Shown: positions 47,355-56,826 of the stretch, piece by piece
How positions within the stretch are numbered: position 1 is the first letter of the stretch
Layout: each line of letters begins with the position of its first letter
Assembly (NCBI GenBank): GCA_963750935.1
Contig: CAVVSR010000009.1
Coordinates: 62,001-126,000, forward strand
DNA length: 64,000 nt
Direction: 5' to 3'
DNA from: JACCXG01 sp963750935
GTDB lineage: Bacteria > Acidobacteriota > Vicinamibacteria > Vicinamibacterales > 2-12-FULL-66-21
Notes under the pieces: generated by a model
Databases searched by the model: none
What the model was told of the DNA's origin: nothing
Seen by the model: the letters and a program-made list of their open reading frames with translations, nothing else
Made by a program: the position numbers and the translations under genes

Positions 47355-47466
47355 CGCCGGTACTTTACCGAACAAGCTCAGCCTTTTGAAGCTCGTCCTG
47401 CGATCCTCGTTGACACGTCAGCTCGAAGGACGGAGGAAGGTAAGATCGTGCCGCCCGACGCTGACC

Positions 47467-48502
47467 ATGCCACTGCCCGCTGAGATCACCACCGAAACCG
47501 TTCTGGAAGACACCCTCGCGGAACCGTCGCAGGCCGACGTCGACTGCGTCGCGCGGCTGAATGCCGACGTGCTGGTCCTCGGCGCCGCCGGAAAGATGGG
47601 CCCGTCGCTCGCGCGCCGCGTCCACCGCGCGATGAAGCGTGCCGGCGGACGGCACAAGGTCATCGCGGTATCGCGGTTCTCGTCGCCGGCGGTGCGCGCC
47701 GGTCTCGAGGCCGACGGGATCGCGACGGTCGCGTGCGATCTGCTCGACCAGACGCAGATCGCCGCCCTGCCGCGCGTCCCCAACGTCCTGTTCCTGGCCG
47801 GCCGCAAGTTCGGCACGCTCGATCGCACCGACCTCACATGGGCCACGAACACGCTGGTGCCGGCGCGCGTGGCCGAGCACTTCCACCAGTCGCGGATGGT
47901 CGTGTTCTCGACCGGCAACGTGTATCCGCTCGTCGAGTCGGGCAGCCGGGGCTCGACCGAGACGGATCCACCTGCCCCGGTCGGCGAATACGCGCAGTCG
48001 TGCCTCGGCCGCGAGCGGGTCGTCGAGTTCATCTCCCACGAGCTGGCCATGCCGGCCCTGATGTTCCGGCTGAACTACGCGGTCGATCTCCGTTACGGCA
48101 CGCTGGTGGACCTCGCGCAGAAGGTGTTCAGCGGCGCGCCGGTCGATCTGCGCATGGGCTACTTCAACGCCATCTGGCAGGGGGACGCCAACAGCTACGC
48201 GCTGCGCAGCCTGGAGATCTGTTCGTCGCCGCCGGCGGTCCTCAACGTCACCGGCCCCGAACGCATATCCGTGCGCGAAATGGCGGACTGGTTCGGCGTT
48301 GTGTTCGGCAGGACGCCGCGCTTCGAGCATCAGCGAAGGCCCGGTCGCGCTGCTGAGCGACTCGAGCCGCTGCCGGGCGCTGCTGGGGGAACCGTCGGTG
48401 CCGCTGACGGTGCTGCGCGAGTGGGTGGCGCACTGGGTGCGGAGCGGCGGCGCCTCGCTGAACAAGCCCACCCATTTCGAGGTGACGGATGGCCGGTTCT
48501 GA
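47467..48502 (+). CDS. NAD-dependent epimerase/SDR-like protein lacking the catalytic Lys, one frameshift
   Basis: About 345 residues with a Rossmann fold: DVLVLGAAGKMGPSLARRV (GxxGxxG), IATVACDLLD, VLFLAGRKFGT, VVFSTGNVYPL and TGPERISVREMADWF. This is the extended SDR/epimerase plan. The usual YxxxK is replaced by YAQSC, so the proton-relay Lys is Cys; either the catalysis differs or it acts as a binding protein. A +1 shift near 48325 separates GRTPRF from SISEGPVALLSDSS. It is the first gene of a compact plus-strand operon: its last 14 bases overlap the DapA-like gene. Confidence 0.83.
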
Positions 48503-49572
48503 CGCCGCGGCTCTGCCCGCGCTGCGGGCGGCGCTCGGTCGCGGCCTGGTCATCCCGGCGCACCCGCTCGCCCTCACCGCGGAGCGGCAGCTCGACGAAC
48601 GCCGGCAGGTAGCGCTGACCCGCTACTACTGCGACGCCGGCGCCGGCGGCCTCGCCGTCGGCGTCCACACCACCCAGTTCGCCATCCGCGACACGCGCGT
48701 CGGCCTGTTCGAGCCCGTGCTCGAGCTCGCGATGCGCGCGATGCGCGACTGGCGTGCCGAGGCGCGTCCCCTCGATGATCGCCGGGGTCGTCGGGCCGAC
48801 CCCGCAGGCGGTCGCGGAGGCGGAGCTGGCGGTATCGCTCGGCTACGACGCCGCGCTCCTGAGCCTCGCGGCCCTGAAGGACGCCGACAACCGCGCCGTG
48901 CTCGATCACTGCCGCCGTGTCGCCGACGTCATTCCCGTCGTCGGCTTCTACCTGCAGCCCGCGGTCGGCGGCCGGGTGCTCGATCGGCCGTTCTGGCGCG
49001 GCTTCTTCGACATCGAGCGCGTCGTCGCGATCAAGATCGCGCCGTTCGATCGCTACCGCACCATCGACGTCACCAACGCGCTCGCGGAAAGCGGACGCAC
49101 CGACGTCGCGCTCTACACCGGCAACGACGACGCCATCGTTGCCGACCTGCTGACGCCGTTTCCACCCAACCACAATGGCGCGCCGCTGCATTTCTCCGGC
49201 GGACTGCTCGGCCAGTGGGCGGTCTGGACCAGGACGGCGGTCGATCTGCTGCATCGCTGCCACGCCGTGACCAGGTATGGCGGCGTCACCGGCGGCATCG
49301 CCGAGGATGCGCTGCAGCTGCTCGAGCTCGGCGCCGAGCTCACCGACGCCAATGCCGCGCTGTTCGACCCGGCCCACCAGTTTGCCGGCTGCATTCCGGG
49401 GATCCACGAGGCCTTGCGCCGGCAGGGGCTGCTCGCCGGCCGCTGGTGTCTCGACCCGCATGAAGAGCTGAGCCCGGGGCAGATGGAAGAGATCGACCGC
49501 GTACTTGCCCGCTACCCGCACTTGACCGACGACGAATTCGTGAAGGAGCACCTGCACAAATGGCTGGGATGA
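48489..49572 (+). CDS. DapA-like aldolase/lyase (class I Schiff base), one frameshift
   Basis: About 360 residues with a dihydrodipicolinate-synthase-type TIM barrel. RYYCDAGAGGLAVGVHTTQ, MIAGVVGPTPQAVAEAELA and VADVIPVVGFYLQPAVGG supply the Tyr region. The Schiff-base Lys lies in VVAIKIAPFDRY, followed by YTGNDDAIVADLL. Family members cleave or join pyruvate/2-oxo acids to aldehydes; which sugar acid is handled is unknown. A +1 shift near 48770 (CGTCCCCTCG; three C restore) separates EARP from SMIAGVV. It overlaps both neighbours (14 and 13 bases), pointing to one operon with the SDR-like and amidohydrolase genes. Confidence 0.85.
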
Positions 49573-51293
49573 CTCGCGCGGCGGCGCTCGGCGCGTGCAT
49601 GGCGATCGCCGTGACGATCGCGAGGACGGTCGCGCTCGGTCAGGCGGGCCCACCGGCCGATCTCGTCCTGCTCAACGCCCGCGTGCTCACCGTCGACGCC
49701 CGCTTCACCGTCGCCGAGGCACTCGCCGTGCGCGACGGACGCTTCGCCGCGGTCGGCACCAACGAGGCGATCCGCCGGCTCGTCGGCCCGTCAACCACCG
49801 TGATCGAAGGTCGCGGGCGCACCGTCGTGCCCGGCATCATCGACACCCACGTCCATTCGCTGGAAGTCGCGACCGCCGAAGCCACGCAGCCGTTCAGGAA
49901 CCTGCGATCGGTGGCGGACATCCAGGCGTGGCTGAAGGAAGAGACCGCGCGGCGTCCGGCTGGCGCGTGGCTCTGGACGCCCCGGACGTATCCGACGCGG
50001 CTGCGCGAACATCGCTTTCCGACGCGCCAGGAGCTCGACGCCGTCGCCCCGGATCATCCCGTGGTCGTCGACAGCGCGTATGCGTTCTCCCTCAACACCG
50101 TGGCGCTGCGCGCCGCCGGCATCACCCGCGACACGCCGAACCCGCAGGGCGGCGCCATCGTCAAGGACGCGTCCGGCGAGCCGACCGGGCTGCTGCGGAA
50201 TGCCGGCAGCCTGCTGTCAAAGTTCCGCCGCGGCTCGCAGGGGCTGACGCTCGACTCGCTCGAGAACGTGCACCGCCACTATCTTGCCGCCGGCATCACC
50301 AGCATCATCGAGCGCGGCGCCAGCCTCGAGGGCTTCGAGACCTATCGCGCGCTCAAGGCCGCCAATCGCCTCGTCGTCCGATCGACCGTGACGATTCGGG
50401 TGCCGCAGGCGGGCGAGGCCGGCGCGGTCCAGCAGTTCATCGACAAGCTCCCGTTCAAGCCCGGCGAAGGCGACGCGTGGCTGAAGGCCGGACCGCTGAA
50501 GCTGGTCGCGGACGGCGGCATCCTGATCGGCACGTCCTACATGCGCCAGCCGTACGGCGAGGGCGCACGCCAGCTCTACGCGCTCGACGATCCGAAGGAC
50601 CGCGGATTCCTCTCGCTCACACCGGAACAGCTCGGCGCGGCCATCGCCGCCATTCACACGGGCGGCTGGCAGCTGGTCGTCCACGTCACCGGCGACGCCG
50701 GCGTGGACGTGGTCCTCGACGGCATCGAGGCGGCGCAGAAGCAGGCGCCCGGCGGCAATCGCCGCCACACGCTGATCCACGCCTACTTCGTGAACCCGGA
50801 GACCGCGGCCCGCGCCGCGAAGCTCGGCGTGCTCGTGGACACGCAGCCGGCGTGGCACTACAAGGACGCCGACGCGCTCGCGACCGGTCTCGGGCGCGGC
50901 CGCCTGGCGCCGTTCATCGGCCTGCAGACGTGGCGCAAGGCCGGCGTGGACGTCGCCATCAATACCGATCACATGTTCGGGGTCGATCCGGACGATGCGC
51001 TGAATCCGTTCAACCCGTTCCTGACGATGTACTCGGCGGTGAGCCGGCGGACGGAGTCAGGTCAGGCGATCGGCGATGCCGAAGCGGTGTCGAGGGAGGA
51101 CGCGCTGCGGATGATGACCAGCATGGCCGCGCGCTTCAGCTTCGACGAACAGGATCGCGGATCGATCGAGACCGGCAAGCTCGCGGATTTCGCCGTGCTG
51201 AGCGACCACTTCCTCACGGTGCCGGTCGAGCGCCTGAAGTCGATCAAGCCCGAGCTCACGGTGGTCGGCGGAAAAGTCGCGTTCTCACGCTAA
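49560..51293 (+). CDS. Amidohydrolase 3 family protein (YtcJ-like), exported
   Basis: The 577-residue protein has a leader (AALGACMAIAVTIARTVALG), then LVLLNARVLTVDARFTVAEA, the metal site IDTHVHSLEV and GAWLWTPRTYP. Later motifs are VADGGILIGTSYM, QLVVHVTGDAGVD and INTDHMFGVDPDDALNPF. The end, GSIETGKLADFAVLSD, matches YtcJ-like exo-hydrolases. Substrate unknown. The start at 49560 overlaps the DapA-like gene; ATG 49569 would give an ATGA overlap and is an alternative. The stop TAA is the first base triplet shared with repeat copy 6. Confidence 0.92.
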   Translation: MAGMTRAAALGACMAIAVTIARTVALGQAGPPADLVLLNARVLTVDARFTVAEALAVRDGRFAAVGTNEAIRRLVGPSTTVIEGRGRTVVPGIIDTHVHSLEVATAEATQPFRNLRSVADIQAWLKEETARRPAGAWLWTPRTYPTRLREHRFPTRQELDAVAPDHPVVVDSAYAFSLNTVALRAAGITRDTPNPQGGAIVKDASGEPTGLLRNAGSLLSKFRRGSQGLTLDSLENVHRHYLAAGITSIIERGASLEGFETYRALKAANRLVVRSTVTIRVPQAGEAGAVQQFIDKLPFKPGEGDAWLKAGPLKLVADGGILIGTSYMRQPYGEGARQLYALDDPKDRGFLSLTPEQLGAAIAAIHTGGWQLVVHVTGDAGVDVVLDGIEAAQKQAPGGNRRHTLIHAYFVNPETAARAAKLGVLVDTQPAWHYKDADALATGLGRGRLAPFIGLQTWRKAGVDVAINTDHMFGVDPDDALNPFNPFLTMYSAVSRRTESGQAIGDAEAVSREDALRMMTSMAARFSFDEQDRGSIETGKLADFAVLSDHFLTVPVERLKSIKPELTVVGGKVAFSR

Positions 51294-51524
51294 CTCCCAA
51301 CTCCCAACGCCTCCGCCTTCGCGCTCGAGCATCGAGCGCGCTTCGGCGAGACCTCGCCAAAGCTCGTCATGGCCACGGGGACGAGCGACGGCGGGCAACT
51401 CCCAAGCAGAGCCAATCGAGACATCTGGGTGGAAGTCGCGGCAACTAGGCAGGTCGCTGCGTCTTCAACCCAGATGTCTCGAACGATTCCGCTTGGGAGT
51501 TGGGAGTTGGAAGTTGGGAGTTGA
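51292..51524. repeat. Modular palindromic intergenic repeat, copy 6 (module A plus core)
   Basis: The most complete copy. After AACTCCCAACTCCCAACG comes module A with GGCGAGACCTCGCC and the stem GCTCGTC...GACGAGC, where two base pairs differ from copies 1 and 2 by compensatory changes. The core follows: GAGACATCTGGGTGGAAG, loop, CTTCAACCCAGATGTCTCG, and GGGAGTTG heptamers. It lies between the convergent YtcJ-like and ADOP genes; the first gene's stop codon overlaps its left end. Confidence 0.9.
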
Positions 51525-51526
51525 GT

Positions 51527-53956
51527 CTATTCCCCCGCCAGCGCCAGCACCGGGTCGATCCGTGTGACGCGCCGCGCCGGCAGGTAGCTGGCGATCAGGC
51601 TGACGATGGACAGCGTCACCGCGACCCCGGCGAACACCGCGGCGTCGCGCGGGTTGACGTGATACAGCACCGGCTGGAGCGCGCCCGATGCCAGCAGCGC
51701 CAGCGCCAGCCCGAGGACGAGGCCGATCGCGAGCTGGACGACGCTCTTGCGCATCACCAGCAGGACCAGCTGCAGGCCCTGCGCGCCGAGCGCCGAGCGC
51801 ACGCCCATCTCGCGCGTCCGCTGCGTGACCGCGAACGACATCACGCCGTAGAGTCCCGCCGCCGCGAGCAGCAGCGCGCAGATGCCGAACACCATGAAGA
51901 ACGTGCCGAAGACCGTGTAGAACCAGGTCTGCCGATCGATCACGCGCCGCATCGTGTCGATCTGGTAAATCGCCAGGTTCGGATCGAGCGAGCTGACCGC
52001 CGAGCGGACCAGCGAGGCGACCGCCATCGGATCGCCGGCCGTCCGCACCGCGATGCGGACGCTGTTGGCGACGTCGCTCTGCGCGATCGGGATGTAATAG
52101 CCGACCGGGCTGGCGTTGTTGTTGCCGATCCCTTCCATCAGCAGATCCGGCACCACGCCGACGACGGTCAGCCACGGCTCGGCCGACCCCGGGCGGATGC
52201 GCTTGAACTGCCGGCCGATCGGATCGAGGCCGGCAAAGTGCAGCCGCGCGAACGAGTCGTTGATGATGGCCACGGCCTGGCTCGCCGTCGTGTCCGCGGT
52301 GGTGAACTCGCGGCCGCTGCGGATCGGCGTCTGGAACGTCTCGAAGTAGCCTGGCGTGACGATGCCTTCGCGCGCCAGCGGCGAGTCGCTGTCGTGCGCG
52401 TAGGCGCGGCCCTGAATCTGGACCGGGATCGTGCCGTTGCCGGCCGCCGGCAGGCCGTCCGAGAGCGTCGCCGCCTCGACCCCGCCCACCGACCGCAGCC
52501 GCGGCAGGAGCTGCTCGTAGAACCGGATGCTGGCGGCCGGGCCGGGATAGTCCGCGGGCGGCAGGTCGACGCGCGCGGTCAGCACGCTCGCGACCGCGAA
52601 CGGCATGTCGACGTTCTTCAGCTGCACCACGCTCTTGATCATCAGGCCGGCCGCGATCAGCAGGCCGCACGACACCGCGAGCTCGGCGATCACCAGTCCG
52701 CTGCTGAAGCGCCCGAGCCGGGCGCTGGTCGACGACCGGCTGTCGTCCTTCAACGCCGAACCGGCGCTGACGCGCGCCGAGTGCAGCGCCGGCACGGCGC
52801 CGGCGAACAGGCTCGCCAGCACGATCAGGCCGACCACGAACAGCATCACCCGGTGATCGAGCTCGAACGTGATCCAGAACGGCGGCGGGTTCACCGTCAG
52901 CGCCTGGGTGAACCAGCGCATGCCGAAGATGCTCAGGACCACGCCGAGCGCGCCGCCGGCCGTCGCCAGCACCAGCACCTCGGTCAGGTGCTGGCGGACC
53001 ACGCGGTGGCGTCCCGCGCCGAGCGCCATCCGCACCGCCACCTCGCGACGCCGCAGCGACGCGCGCGCGACCAGCAGGTTCGAGACGTTGACGCAGGCGA
53101 TCAGCAGCACGCCGATCCCCGCCGCGAGCATGGTGTAGAGGAGGCCGTAGATCTCGGGCCCGAGGATGACGCGACCGTAGGGCATCACCTCCGCGCCGAT
53201 GCCGCGGTTGGTGGTCGGGAACTCGGCCTCGAGCTGTGACGCGATCGCGGACGCCTGCGCGTTGGCCTGCGCGAGCGTGACGCCGGGACGCAGCCGGCCG
53301 ATCACGAACACGTTCGGACCCTCGCCGCGCTTCGTGGCCAGCGGATCGACGGCCATCGGGATCCACAGCGACTCGCGGATCGGGAAGCCGAACTTCTCCG
53401 GCATCACGCCGATCACCGTGCGGTTGGCGCCGTTGGCGCGGATGGTCCGGCCGACGATCGACATCGCGCCGCCATAGCGCTCGCGCCAGAGATCGTGGCC
53501 CAGCAGCACGACCGGATCCGCACCCGGGCGATCGTCCCCTTGCCGGAACCCGCGGCCGACGATCGGCTGGACCCCAAGCGCGTCGAACGCCGCGACCGTC
53601 AACTGCCCGGCGTTGAACCGCTCAGGCCGGCCGGCCTCGGTCGAGAGATTGAGCGGGGCGAAGCCATAGGCCCCGAATTTCTCGAACCAGGTCTGGCGCG
53701 CTTCCCAGACGGCGAGATCGTGCACGCTGATGGGCTGCCGTGGCTGGTTCTGGGCGTTGTTGGTGGCGACCAGCGCGACCACGCGGTCGGCCTCGGGCAG
53801 CGGCAGCCCCTTGAACAGCCCGCCGTTGACCACGCAGAACACGGTTGTGCTGAGGCCAATCCCGAGCCCGAGCGTGAGGACCGCAACCAGCGACAAGGTG
53901 GGGTATTTCACCAGCATCCGGACGCCGGACCGGATGTCGGTAAAGAGTTGATGCAT
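51527..53956 (-). CDS. ADOP-family permease without N-terminal prefix
   Basis: The 809-residue MacB/FtsX-like permease has two halves. The first is SGVRMLVKYPTLSLVAVLTLGLGIGLSTTVF with a periplasmic domain (FDALGVQPIVGRGFRQGDD) and helices AAGIGVLLIACVNVSNLLVA. The second is LVIAELAVSCGLLIAAGLMI, TPGYFETFQTPIRSGREF, ICALLLAAAGLYGVMSFAV and the end VTRIDPVLALAGE. It lacks the roughly 80-residue cytosolic prefix found on the other three ADOPs here. It is the last gene of the minus-strand PadR/ADOP operon, separated from the preceding ADOP by a 128-base spacer containing a heptamer array. Intact frame. Confidence 0.92.
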   Translation of the reverse strand: MHQLFTDIRSGVRMLVKYPTLSLVAVLTLGLGIGLSTTVFCVVNGGLFKGLPLPEADRVVALVATNNAQNQPRQPISVHDLAVWEARQTWFEKFGAYGFAPLNLSTEAGRPERFNAGQLTVAAFDALGVQPIVGRGFRQGDDRPGADPVVLLGHDLWRERYGGAMSIVGRTIRANGANRTVIGVMPEKFGFPIRESLWIPMAVDPLATKRGEGPNVFVIGRLRPGVTLAQANAQASAIASQLEAEFPTTNRGIGAEVMPYGRVILGPEIYGLLYTMLAAGIGVLLIACVNVSNLLVARASLRRREVAVRMALGAGRHRVVRQHLTEVLVLATAGGALGVVLSIFGMRWFTQALTVNPPPFWITFELDHRVMLFVVGLIVLASLFAGAVPALHSARVSAGSALKDDSRSSTSARLGRFSSGLVIAELAVSCGLLIAAGLMIKSVVQLKNVDMPFAVASVLTARVDLPPADYPGPAASIRFYEQLLPRLRSVGGVEAATLSDGLPAAGNGTIPVQIQGRAYAHDSDSPLAREGIVTPGYFETFQTPIRSGREFTTADTTASQAVAIINDSFARLHFAGLDPIGRQFKRIRPGSAEPWLTVVGVVPDLLMEGIGNNNASPVGYYIPIAQSDVANSVRIAVRTAGDPMAVASLVRSAVSSLDPNLAIYQIDTMRRVIDRQTWFYTVFGTFFMVFGICALLLAAAGLYGVMSFAVTQRTREMGVRSALGAQGLQLVLLVMRKSVVQLAIGLVLGLALALLASGALQPVLYHVNPRDAAVFAGVAVTLSIVSLIASYLPARRVTRIDPVLALAGE

Positions 53957-54009
53957 CGGAGACAAAGACGAACCGGGCGGTGGGATCGTTCGGCCAGACT
54001 CAGTTTCCA

Positions 54010-54081
54010 GTCCCGCGTCCCGAGTCCCGCGTCCCGACGTCCCGCGTCCCGCGTCCCGAGTCCCGCGTCCCGACGTCCCGA
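54010..54081. repeat. Heptamer array, unit GTCCCGM (longest)
   Basis: About ten GTCCCGC/GTCCCGA units, two with one extra C. It fills most of the spacer between two ADOP genes transcribed in the same direction, so it would be part of the operon message if the operon is continuous. Confidence 0.88.
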
Positions 54082-54084
54082 GTC

Positions 54085-56826
54085 TTAGTCTTGTCGCAGC
54101 GCCGTGAGCGGATCCACCCGGGCCGCCCGGCGCGCCGGGAAGTAGGTCGCGCACATCGCGGTGCTCACCAGGACGGCCACGATCGCGCCGAACACGGCGG
54201 GATCCGTGGGGCTGACTTGATAGAGGAGCGTCCGCAGCACGCCGGTCAGCAGGAACGCCCCGGCCAGGCCGGACACGACTCCGGCGACGACCAGCGCGAG
54301 GCCCTGGCGCAGGACCAGGCCGATCACGTCGCGCCGCACGGCGCCGAGCGCCAGGCGGATCCCGATCTCGCGGGCGCGCTGGCTGACCGCATACGACGTC
54401 ACGCCGTAGATGCCGATCGCGGCGAGCAGGCCGGCCATGAGCGCGAAGCCGCCGAGCACGTAGACCTGCAGGCGCCGCTGCGCGACCGACGCCGATTGCC
54501 GCGCCGCCATCGTCTGGATGGCGGCGATCGGCTGATCGCGATCGACCCGCGCAATCCGTTCACGAATCGCGGCGACGACCGAGAGCGGATCGCCCTGCGT
54601 GCGCACGACCAGGAACATGTTGGTGGTGCCTTCCGATCCTTGCGCGAACGGCACGTAGACGAGCGGCACCGGCGCCGCCTCGAGGCCGCCGTATCGCGTG
54701 TCGTCCGCCACGCCGACGACGGTGAATCGGTCCGGCGCGTAGTCGTCCGGCAGCGACCCCGACCGGCGCGCCTCCTCCACCATCTGCTTCGGCAGCAGCT
54801 CCAGCGGCGGGTTCACCGAGATGACGCGACCGATCGGGCTGACGCCGTCCCAGTAGCGCCGCACCATCTCGCGGTTCACGATCGCGACCCTGGGCGCACG
54901 GTCACCGTCCGCGTCGCTGAAGGCGCGCCCCTCGCGGATCCGCACGCCCATCGCGGCGAAATAGTCTCCCGCGACGACCCGATACTGGATCGGGGACAGT
55001 CCCCTGACGTCGGCCGGAAGCGGCCGATCGAAGAACGTGACGTTCTTGCCCCAGATCTCGCCCATCAGCGGCAGGCCGTTGATGACCCCGGTGGAGACGA
55101 CGCCGGGCACGGCGCGCACGCCGTCCACCGTCTCTCTGAAGAACGCGACGGATCGCGCGTAGGCGTCTGGCGAAAACCGGCGCTCCAGCTCGCGATCGAC
55201 GTACTTCCGCGGCGGCAGGTTGAGTTGCATGGTCAGGACGCGATCGACGTCGAACCCGGCCTCGACGTGCAGCACCTGATACAGGCTCTTCACCATCAGG
55301 CCGGCCCCGACGAGCAAGACCACAGACAACGCGACTTCGGCGACGACCAGCAGCGCGCGCAGCCGGTATCGGCCGCCGCCGTCGGTGGCCGAGCGTGCCC
55401 CCTCCTTCAACCGTCCGCTGACGTCGCCGCCGATGCTGTGCGCGGCAGGCGCCAGGCCGAGCAGCACGCCGGCAAGGGTGGAGACGGCGAACGTGAACAG
55501 CAGCACGGCCGCGTCGACGCGAACGTCGGCGGCGCGCGGCAGGATGCGCTGGCTCAGGGCGTTGACGGCATCGGCCGCCAGGTACGCGAGGCCAAGGCCG
55601 AGCGCGCCGCCGGCGACCGAGAGCACGAGACTCTCGATCAGGAACTGGCGCAGCAGCCGGGCGCGGGAGGCCCCGAGCGCGAGCCGCACCGCAATCTCGC
55701 GCTGACGGAGCGCCGCGCGCGCCAGCAGCAGGTTGGCCAGGTTGGCGCAGGTGATCAGCAGGACGAAGCCGACCGCGCCGAGCAGCACCAGCACGCCGCG
55801 CCGCGCGTCGCCGACCATCACCTCGCGCAGCGCCGTCGTCGCGATCGCGGTGCCATGGTTGACCGATTTCGCGGCCACGATCGCGTCGGAGATGGCGGTC
55901 AGGTCGGCGGCGGCCTGGGCGGCCGTCGCGCCGGGCCGCAGCCGCCCGAACATGCGCAGGAAGTTGTTGCTGTGCGAGTTCATGTGATCGCCGGGCGCGA
56001 ACGCCATCGGCACGAAGAGCTGCGCGTCGATGCCCATGAACGAGAACTTCGGCGGCAGGATGCCCACGATCACGTGAGGTTCGGCGTTGACCGCGATGGT
56101 CCGGCCAATCGCCGCCGGATCGCCGGCGTAGCGGCGATGCCACAGGCCGGACGTGATGACCGCGATCCGGTGACGGCCCCACTGCTCGTCCTCGGCGACG
56201 AACGCGCGGCCGGCGTCCGGGAGAATGCCGAGAGTCGCGAAGAAGCCCGGGGAGACCGTGAGCGCCGTGACGCGTTCGGGGCCCGAGTCGCCGGTCAGGT
56301 TGACCGGCCGCGTGAAGAACGCGTCGAGATGCGACAGCGTGCGGTTCTGGCGGCGATAGTCGTAGAAATCCGGCGGCGCGGTCATGCCTGGCGCGCGCGT
56401 CGAGGCGTTGACGGTGCTGACCGAGACGAGACGCGCCGGATCCTGATACGGGAGCGGCCGGAGCAGCAGGGTGTTCACGACGCTGAACATCACCGTGTTG
56501 GCGCCGATCCCCACCGCGAGCGTCGCGAGCACGACCGCGGTGAATCCCGGGCTGCGCCGGATCAGCCGCGCCGCGAAGCGCACGTCCTGTGCGGTGGTCT
56601 CGATCACCGGCAGGCCCCGGCGCTCGCGATAGAGCTCCCTGGTCTGTTCGAGGCCGCCGAGCCTGGCGAGCGCGACCCGTCGCGCTTCGATCTCGCTCAT
56701 GCCGGCGCGGCGGTTGTCGTCGATGTGCATCTGCAGGTGCGACGCCAGCTCCTCGTCGAACTGGCTGTCGTCGCGGCGCCGGAACAGCGAGGCCAGGCGC
56801 AGGAGGGTCGCCCGCACGGCCCTCAT
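54085..56826 (-). CDS. ADOP-family permease with N-terminal prefix
   Basis: The 913-residue permease has the cytosolic prefix DSQFDEELASHLQMHIDDNR...GMSEIEARRVALARLGGLEQTRELYRE. Two FtsX/MacB-like halves follow (FTAVVLATLAVGIGANTVMF; VLLGAVGFVLLITCANLANLLLA; LLVVAEVALSVVLLVGAGLMV; GGFALMAGLLAAIGIYGV), ending ARVDPLTALRQD. Periplasmic domains contain TVSPGFFATLGILPDAGRAF and RVVAGDYFAAMGVRIREGRAF. The ATG overlaps the PadR stop (ATGA), so expression is coupled to the regulator. Intact. Substrate unknown; no ATPase gene is nearby. Confidence 0.94.
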   Translation of the reverse strand: MRAVRATLLRLASLFRRRDDSQFDEELASHLQMHIDDNRRAGMSEIEARRVALARLGGLEQTRELYRERRGLPVIETTAQDVRFAARLIRRSPGFTAVVLATLAVGIGANTVMFSVVNTLLLRPLPYQDPARLVSVSTVNASTRAPGMTAPPDFYDYRRQNRTLSHLDAFFTRPVNLTGDSGPERVTALTVSPGFFATLGILPDAGRAFVAEDEQWGRHRIAVITSGLWHRRYAGDPAAIGRTIAVNAEPHVIVGILPPKFSFMGIDAQLFVPMAFAPGDHMNSHSNNFLRMFGRLRPGATAAQAAADLTAISDAIVAAKSVNHGTAIATTALREVMVGDARRGVLVLLGAVGFVLLITCANLANLLLARAALRQREIAVRLALGASRARLLRQFLIESLVLSVAGGALGLGLAYLAADAVNALSQRILPRAADVRVDAAVLLFTFAVSTLAGVLLGLAPAAHSIGGDVSGRLKEGARSATDGGGRYRLRALLVVAEVALSVVLLVGAGLMVKSLYQVLHVEAGFDVDRVLTMQLNLPPRKYVDRELERRFSPDAYARSVAFFRETVDGVRAVPGVVSTGVINGLPLMGEIWGKNVTFFDRPLPADVRGLSPIQYRVVAGDYFAAMGVRIREGRAFSDADGDRAPRVAIVNREMVRRYWDGVSPIGRVISVNPPLELLPKQMVEEARRSGSLPDDYAPDRFTVVGVADDTRYGGLEAAPVPLVYVPFAQGSEGTTNMFLVVRTQGDPLSVVAAIRERIARVDRDQPIAAIQTMAARQSASVAQRRLQVYVLGGFALMAGLLAAIGIYGVTSYAVSQRAREIGIRLALGAVRRDVIGLVLRQGLALVVAGVVSGLAGAFLLTGVLRTLLYQVSPTDPAVFGAIVAVLVSTAMCATYFPARRAARVDPLTALRQD

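Noticed and set aside
47410..47446. Promoter of the epimerase operon (TTGACA with TAAGAT)
   Set aside because: The two hexamers are 25 bases apart, too far for a sigma-70 promoter.
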